From the NCBI GenBank assembly GCA_017416635.1, contig JAFQBQ010000186.1:1-8847 (forward strand): a stretch of 8,847 nt of DNA. The letters are read 5' to 3'. The position numbers were made by a program, and so were the translations under genes. Shown in pieces: positions 6,194-8,847 of the stretch (position 1 is the stretch's first letter; every line of letters starts with the position of its first letter). The notes beneath the pieces are model-generated. The model had not been told where the DNA came from. It worked only from the letters and a program-made list of their open reading frames with translations, and ran no database searches. This stretch comes from Alphaproteobacteria bacterium (lineage in GTDB: Bacteria > Pseudomonadota > Alphaproteobacteria > UBA3830).

Positions 6194-7474
6194 ATGTTAC
6201 TTGGATTATCAATAGAAAATTGGCTGTCTTTCAAGGATAATACAGAATTTTCGATGATTGCTACACGTGAACAACAACACGGAGAAAGATTGTTTAAATC
6301 AACTCTGTCTAAGAATCGGCTTCTACCAATTGCTGCGATTTTTGGTGCTAATGCATCAGGAAAGAGTAATTTTATAAAGATAATATCGCTTGTGAAAGCC
6401 TTTGTTATTAATGGCTCTCGCCCCGAGGAAATATTGCCGATTTATCCATATTTGTTTGATGATGAATGTTCGCAAAAGCCTTCCAAATTTTCCATTGGTA
6501 TGTTAATCGATAATGCGATTTATGAATACAGTTTTACTGCAAATCAGAAACAAGTGATTGAAGAAAGGTTGTTAGAAGTAAACTCCAAAAGCAAAAAAGT
6601 ATTATTTCATCGTACTTTTGATAATATTAGTTTCTACAATAACATTCATGATAAAGCATTTTTAGATTTCGTTTTTAAGAGTACGCGAAAAAATCAGTTG
6701 TTTTTGACCAATTCAGTTTTTCAAAATGCTGTTCATTTTAGAAAGATTTATGATTGGTTTTACAATATTGAGATTGTTACACCAGAAATGACCTTTCATG
6801 CCTTTGAGCAATTTTTTGATGAAAAAGGTTCTCTATACAATGGAATAAACAATTATTTAAAAAATTGCGATGTTGGAATCGATAAAATCGAATGTGAAGA
6901 AATACAATTTGGTTCATTACCAATAGACGGTATTTTTAAGGCACGTTTGGCTGCTGAGCTTCCTGAGGGCAAAACATTCAAATTGTTGTTTGAACATGAA
7001 AGATTTTTTGTTACCAAGAAAAATGGAAATATGCTTGCTAAAAAAATGATAGCTGTTCACCGTAATCGCAAAGGAAAGGACATAAAGTTCGATTTAGCCA
7101 GAGAGTCAGATGGAACATTGAGAGCGATAGACTTGTTCCCAGCATTTTCAGAGCTGTGTAGTGATACTTCTAAAATATACGTAATCGATGAAATAGATAG
7201 GAGTTTACATTCGGTTTTAGTACAGCATTTAGTCAAGATGTATCTGGATAGTTGCAATAGTACAAAGAGAGGCCAGTTGATATTTACGACGCATGATACA
7301 AATTTAATTGATCAAAAGATATTACGAAGAGATGAGATGTGGAGAATAGATAAAAACAAATTTGGTGTATCAAAATTTGATGCGTTTAGCGATTTTGAAA
7401 ATATTAGGTATGATCAAAATATCAGAAAAAGCTATATGGATGGCAGATTTGGTGGAATTCCACATGTTGAGTAA
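6194..7474 (+). CDS. rloA: RloA-type AAA/ABC-like ATPase (defence)
   Basis: A 426-residue ABC/SMC-like ATPase of the AAA_15/AAA_21 type. Seen: an N-terminal IENWLSFKDNTEFS strand typical of the group, Walker A GANASGKSN (51-59), a signature-like ESDGTLRAIDLFP (304-316), Walker B YVIDEIDRSLH (329-339) and H-loop TTHDTNLID (365-373). Length and motif order match intact family members. In RloA-RloB, AbiL and the similar PARIS pairs, an ATPase of this kind is thought to sense infection and control a TOPRIM effector; here the RloB-like gene follows after 30 nt. The motifs for nucleotide binding and hydrolysis look intact. The symbol reflects family resemblance and gene pairing; orthology to Campylobacter RloA was not tested. 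Confidence 0.85.
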   Translation: MLLGLSIENWLSFKDNTEFSMIATREQQHGERLFKSTLSKNRLLPIAAIFGANASGKSNFIKIISLVKAFVINGSRPEEILPIYPYLFDDECSQKPSKFSIGMLIDNAIYEYSFTANQKQVIEERLLEVNSKSKKVLFHRTFDNISFYNNIHDKAFLDFVFKSTRKNQLFLTNSVFQNAVHFRKIYDWFYNIEIVTPEMTFHAFEQFFDEKGSLYNGINNYLKNCDVGIDKIECEEIQFGSLPIDGIFKARLAAELPEGKTFKLLFEHERFFVTKKNGNMLAKKMIAVHRNRKGKDIKFDLARESDGTLRAIDLFPAFSELCSDTSKIYVIDEIDRSLHSVLVQHLVKMYLDSCNSTKRGQLIFTTHDTNLIDQKILRRDEMWRIDKNKFGVSKFDAFSDFENIRYDQNIRKSYMDGRFGGIPHVE

Positions 7475-7504
7475 TGGTATTTTTACGATGGGAGACCGAT
7501 AATA

Positions 7505-8086
7505 ATGAAGTATCACCGTTGCAGAAAATCAAAAAATCTTCCAGTTAAGAGAATTTTTCATTTGATTCCAGAAGGAACGAAAACAGAACCTCAATATTTT
7601 TCTATGTTTAGATCTGATAATTATGTGATTAAAATTCATAAAAATAGAAGAAATGAAACCTCTCCAAAAGGGTTGATAAAACGGGCAAATTCGGTCGAGA
7701 AGGAAAACAGATTATCAAAAATCGATCAAATTTGGATAATTTCGGATAAAGACAATTGGACATATGAACATTTTAAATCGTTAAAAGCTTGGAGCGATAA
7801 CGTTCAACATAATCATGCATTAAGTAATCCAAGTTTTGAATATTGGTTACTGTTGCATTTTGAGGACAAAAACATTGTTTCTCAAGAAGATTGTTTAAAT
7901 CATTTAAAAAGGCATATCCCTAACTATGATAAGAATTTGGATGTAAAAATTTTTACTCCTGAATTGATAGCAAAAGCAGTAGAAAGAGCCAGAAAAAAAA
8001 TTGTAAGCGGAGACTGTTTCAACACACACGGTTCAACAGTATACAAATTAGTGGAAATTCTTTTAGCTTATAGTTCTAATTCTTAA
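7505..8086 (+). CDS. rloB: RloB-like TOPRIM effector
   Basis: A 193-residue RloB-family protein. TOPRIM-like features: PEGTKTEPQYF (22-32), with Glu23 as the first metal ligand, then IWIISDKDNW (76-85), with Asp81 and Asp83 as the DxD pair. The family block SNPSFEYWLLLHF (107-119) follows, and the C-terminal helix contains STVYKLVEIL. All expected acidic residues are present, so a nuclease or similar metal-dependent role is plausible; the true target is unknown. The gene lies 30 nt after the ATPase, with GGGAG (7490-7494) 10 nt before the ATG, a rather long spacing that could lower its translation relative to the ATPase. AbiLii of lactococcal AbiL and AriB of PARIS are functional comparisons, not identifications. 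Confidence 0.85.
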   Translation: MKYHRCRKSKNLPVKRIFHLIPEGTKTEPQYFSMFRSDNYVIKIHKNRRNETSPKGLIKRANSVEKENRLSKIDQIWIISDKDNWTYEHFKSLKAWSDNVQHNHALSNPSFEYWLLLHFEDKNIVSQEDCLNHLKRHIPNYDKNLDVKIFTPELIAKAVERARKKIVSGDCFNTHGSTVYKLVEILLAYSSNS

Positions 8087-8120
8087 AAGCAAGAGTTATT
8101 CTCTGATCAATACTTGCTTT
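8086..8120 (+). terminator. Probable terminator after the RloB gene
   Basis: aaagcaag (8086-8093) and cttgcttt (8113-8120) form an 8-bp stem starting at the RloB stop codon, with inner tatt/aata pairing past a bulge. Only three T's follow, so termination is likely weak. Confidence 0.45.
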
Positions 8121-8253
8121 GCATAAATACAAAAGTACGCGAAACACTCAAACTCATTGGGCATTCGGGGTTTGGGGGATTTTGTAAGAATAACATATTG
8201 ATAAATAACGATATTGTGCCGTTTCTAGTCCCCAGATAATTTGGGGATTGAAA

Positions 8254-8265
8254 GGGGCGCGCCCC
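8254..8265. repeat. Perfect GC palindrome ggggcgcgcccc
   Basis: A 12-bp perfect palindrome containing an 8-bp ggcgcgcc core, in AT-rich DNA. Its right arm (ccccaa, 8262-8267) can also pair with ttgggg at 8241-8246. On the minus strand ttt follows it, so it could help end the leftward gene's transcript, or serve as a protein binding or recombination site. Confidence 0.5.
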
Positions 8266-8350
8266 AAAATAAAGAATCTGCGCCCTAAATGATTTCAGAA
8301 AACGGGGAGTAAAAATATTCTTACTCTTCAATATATTAGTTAGTATCAAG

Positions 8351-8370
8351 CCCCTAATCCCCTAACCCCC
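8351..8370. repeat. Short C-rich tandem repeat (cccctaa-like units)
   Basis: Three units (cccctaat, cccctaa, ccccc) lie about 22 nt beyond the stop of the leftward gene. On that gene's strand this is a G-rich tract with three G-runs, one fewer than a simple four-run quadruplex needs unless a longer run is shared. Confidence 0.5.
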
Positions 8371-8391
8371 AACGAAAACAGCTAAATGAGT

Positions 8392-8847
8392 TTATTCGGT
8401 TATTGTTATCTCCAAATATCGTTTTTCTCTTTCATTATCGACTATTACTTTCGGATTTCTTCTTTTCACTTTTCCGTTTTCGAATTCATTCAGCTCTTGC
8501 AGCAAGCCTTTCTTTGCCAGTATTTTTTTTGCGGCTTTCTCTCTTCTACTTTTGCAAAACTCACTTTTAAAAATGCTGGGTAAAATGTAGTGAATACCGC
8601 TTTTCTGTATTCTGTATCCGAAAATTTGAGTGCGTGGCTCGCTTAATGTTCGGATTTTTCGGACTTTCTCAACTGAAGTATCGTTGATTAAATCTGCGAG
8701 TAAAAAATAGACCTCATTTTTTTTCAGCCAGTCCTTAAAATCTTCAACAACCGCCGTTTCTTCGTCTTCTTGGTTGTAAACGTTGGGCAAGCACCGCTGT
8801 AACACATTGCAGATATCTTCATCTATAGCAACGCTGTTGTGATTTAA
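8392..8847 (-). CDS. C-terminal part of a probable DUF927-type primase/helicase (runs off window)
   Basis: The minus frame is open from the window edge to TAA at 8392-8394, giving 151 residues of C-terminus. A GTG at 8805 exists in frame, but coding runs upstream of it without a stop and no clear ribosome site is seen, so this is treated as a 5'-truncated gene. The visible part has an acidic start, a DFKDWLKKNEVYFL helix, and an IFGYRIQKSGIHYILPSIF block. A lysine-rich helix (AAKKILAKKGLLQEL) and a final beta-rich strand, ending KRYLEITITE, complete it. This order matches the small C-terminal domain of DUF927/primase-helicase proteins of satellites and plasmids as I recall it. The ATPase motifs would lie outside the window. 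A different D5- or DnaB-linked replication protein is possible. Confidence 0.5.
   Translation of the reverse strand, partial: LNHNSVAIDEDICNVLQRCLPNVYNQEDEETAVVEDFKDWLKKNEVYFLLADLINDTSVEKVRKIRTLSEPRTQIFGYRIQKSGIHYILPSIFKSEFCKSRREKAAKKILAKKGLLQELNEFENGKVKRRNPKVIVDNEREKRYLEITITE

Larger units (their letters stand above)
8087..8391. other. Non-coding junction between defence cassette and element gene, rich in G/C runs
   Basis: There is no supported gene. The stretch is unusual for its many runs of four or five G or C in otherwise AT-rich DNA: G-runs at 8159-8178, a hairpin tcccca/tgggga (8229-8247), the palindrome ggggcgcgcccc (8254-8265), a hairpin gagtaa/ttactc (8307-8326), and cccctaatcccctaaccccc (8351-8370). 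It separates convergent genes, so some of these may end transcripts from either side. Confidence 0.5.

Noticed and set aside
8107..8349. 80-codon minus-strand frame in the right junction
   Set aside because: It runs through the palindrome and G/C-run hairpins, has no good ribosome site and no recognisable product.
8386..8583. 65-codon plus-strand frame
   Set aside because: Antisense to the primase-like C-terminus; its phenylalanine-rich composition is a by-product of the opposite strand.
1..8847. CRISPR arrays, tRNA or rRNA genes, insertion sequences
   Set aside because: No regularly spaced repeat series, cloverleaf, rRNA segment or transposase with terminal inverted repeats was seen on either strand.

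Overview
The window is AT-rich DNA with compact operons and good Shine-Dalgarno sites. It looks like an accessory region of a bacterial chromosome, most likely an integrated phage satellite or similar element. The host cannot be named from the sequence. The DUF4102-type integrase start suggests a Gram-negative, proteobacteria-like background, but only weakly.

The outer parts of the window read leftward (minus strand). At the left edge (1-78) are the first 26 codons of a tyrosine integrase with a DUF4102-type arm-binding start. Next comes a non-coding stretch (79-501) with a 21-bp direct repeat and palindromes, then a Nu1-like terminase small subunit (502-921). At the right edge (8392-8847) is the C-terminal part of what is probably a DUF927-type primase/helicase. 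An integrase, a replication protein and a lone terminase small subunit are typical parts of a phage satellite or defective prophage.

Between these, and on the opposite strand, lies a two-part defence cassette (1296-8086). The first part is a three-gene restriction-modification operon. It encodes a short MTase-like protein that has SAM-binding motifs but no NPPY, a full Eco57I-like N6-adenine methyltransferase with NPPY, and an 848-residue protein that appears to fuse a GIY-YIG/T5orf172 nuclease domain to an SF2 helicase/translocase. These genes are nearly contiguous (10-nt overlap, then a 7-nt gap). A hairpin terminator at 6114-6140 ends this operon and directly abuts an extended -10 sigma70 promoter (6139-6167). 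That promoter drives the second part: an ABC-like AAA ATPase (RloA type) followed by an RloB-like TOPRIM protein, a pair related to AbiL-type abortive infection systems and resembling PARIS in design.

The likely division of labour is that the R-M genes modify self DNA and cut unmodified invaders, while the separately promoted RloA-RloB pair acts as a second layer that senses infection or R-M failure. The families are known. The less usual points are the split methyltransferase, the nuclease-helicase fusion, the terminator/promoter junction between the modules, and the placement of the cassette inside a probable satellite.
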